In this document: positions 41,693 to 41,746 of the stretch, in pieces
How the letters are laid out: each line of letters opens with the position of its first letter
How positions within the stretch are numbered: the stretch's first letter is position 1
Assembly: GCF_001886185.1 (NCBI RefSeq)
Contig: NZ_JXLA01000031.1
Span: 12,721-54,466 of the forward strand
Length of the DNA: 41,746 nt
Source: Enterococcus raffinosus
GTDB taxonomy: Bacteria > Bacillota > Bacilli > Lactobacillales > Enterococcaceae
Direction of reading: 5' to 3'
Position numbers and translations under genes: made by a program
The notes under the pieces: generated by a model
What the model was told of the DNA's origin: nothing
The model's input: only the letters and a program-made list of their open reading frames with translations
The model's database searches: none

Positions 41693-41746
41693 ATGTCATT
41701 TTTTCTAAGTCAAGACGTTTTATTTAATGACTTTAGTCAGTTTCGT
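41693..41746 (+). CDS. Start of next gene, cut by window edge (perhaps DUF979)
   Basis: An open frame starting MSFFLSQDVLFNDFSQFR, preceded by GGGAGGAAC and 12 bases after the DUF969 stop. Only 18 codons are visible. DUF979 is expected from the usual pairing with DUF969, but these residues alone cannot show it. Confidence 0.5.
   Translation, partial: MSFFLSQDVLFNDFSQFR

Overview
This 41.7 kb window looks like a chromosomal segment of a low-GC Gram-positive coccus, most probably Enterococcus (E. avium-like group is my guess; no rRNA or other species marker is present). Reasons: a LiaX/LiaY envelope-stress locus, an Fsr/Agr-type quorum-sensing locus, an AA10 chitin monooxygenase, a Mga-type regulator, DUF2922 remnants, strong AGGAGG ribosome binding sites and intrinsic terminators. 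No tRNA, rRNA, CRISPR array, insertion sequence or prophage was recognised.

Region by region. 0.1-2 kb: a pyridoxamine-phosphate-oxidase-like protein and the riboflavin ECF component RibU behind an FMN riboswitch, then a GNAT acetyltransferase. 2-4.8 kb: a LiaR-type stress regulon made of two PspC-domain proteins and LiaX, with two near-identical promoter/operator modules. 5-9 kb: a Mga-like regulator, a small heat-shock protein, a TraX-like membrane protein and a secreted LPMO. 9.1-12.4 kb (minus strand): an Fsr/Agr operon (AgrB-like processing protease, an unlisted 50-aa AgrD-like prepeptide, AgrC-like kinase, AgrA-like LytTR regulator) plus a stand-alone LytTR protein. 12.7-19.7 kb: a secreted NlpC/P60 hydrolase, RarA, a membrane protein, two decayed small genes, a MoaF-like protein and a DNA photolyase. 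20-20.8 kb: a MerR regulator with an inverted-repeat promoter.

21.4-36.5 kb holds the main system: a glycyl-radical-enzyme bacterial microcompartment (BMC) operon of 20 genes, closed by a strong terminator. Its signature enzyme is choline trimethylamine-lyase CutC. The 846-aa protein has Y208, D216, F395, C489, E491, T502, Y506 and the glycyl radical G821 at the same positions as I recall for the characterised Desulfovibrio CutC, and it is followed by the activase CutD. Choline would be split into trimethylamine and acetaldehyde. The acylating aldehyde dehydrogenase, PduL phosphotransacylase, iron alcohol dehydrogenase and EutQ-like cupin would then turn acetaldehyde into acetyl-CoA, acetyl phosphate/acetate and ethanol inside a shell of seven BMC-domain proteins and one EutN vertex protein. 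Several accessory proteins appear to have lost catalytic residues: a second aldehyde dehydrogenase with Pro in place of the active-site Cys, a EutP-like protein with broken GTPase motifs, and a EutT-like protein with no cysteines in a B12-independent pathway. One shell protein carries a Rho_N/SAP-like tail, and another has a GSCPQ motif typical of Fe-S-binding GrpU.

37-41.7 kb: a separate operon joining glutamate 5-kinase (ProB), a very large cytoplasmic M14-type metallopeptidase and a DUF969 permease subunit; the next gene is cut by the window edge. Its substrate is unknown; a glutamyl- or pyroglutamyl-containing compound is my inference.
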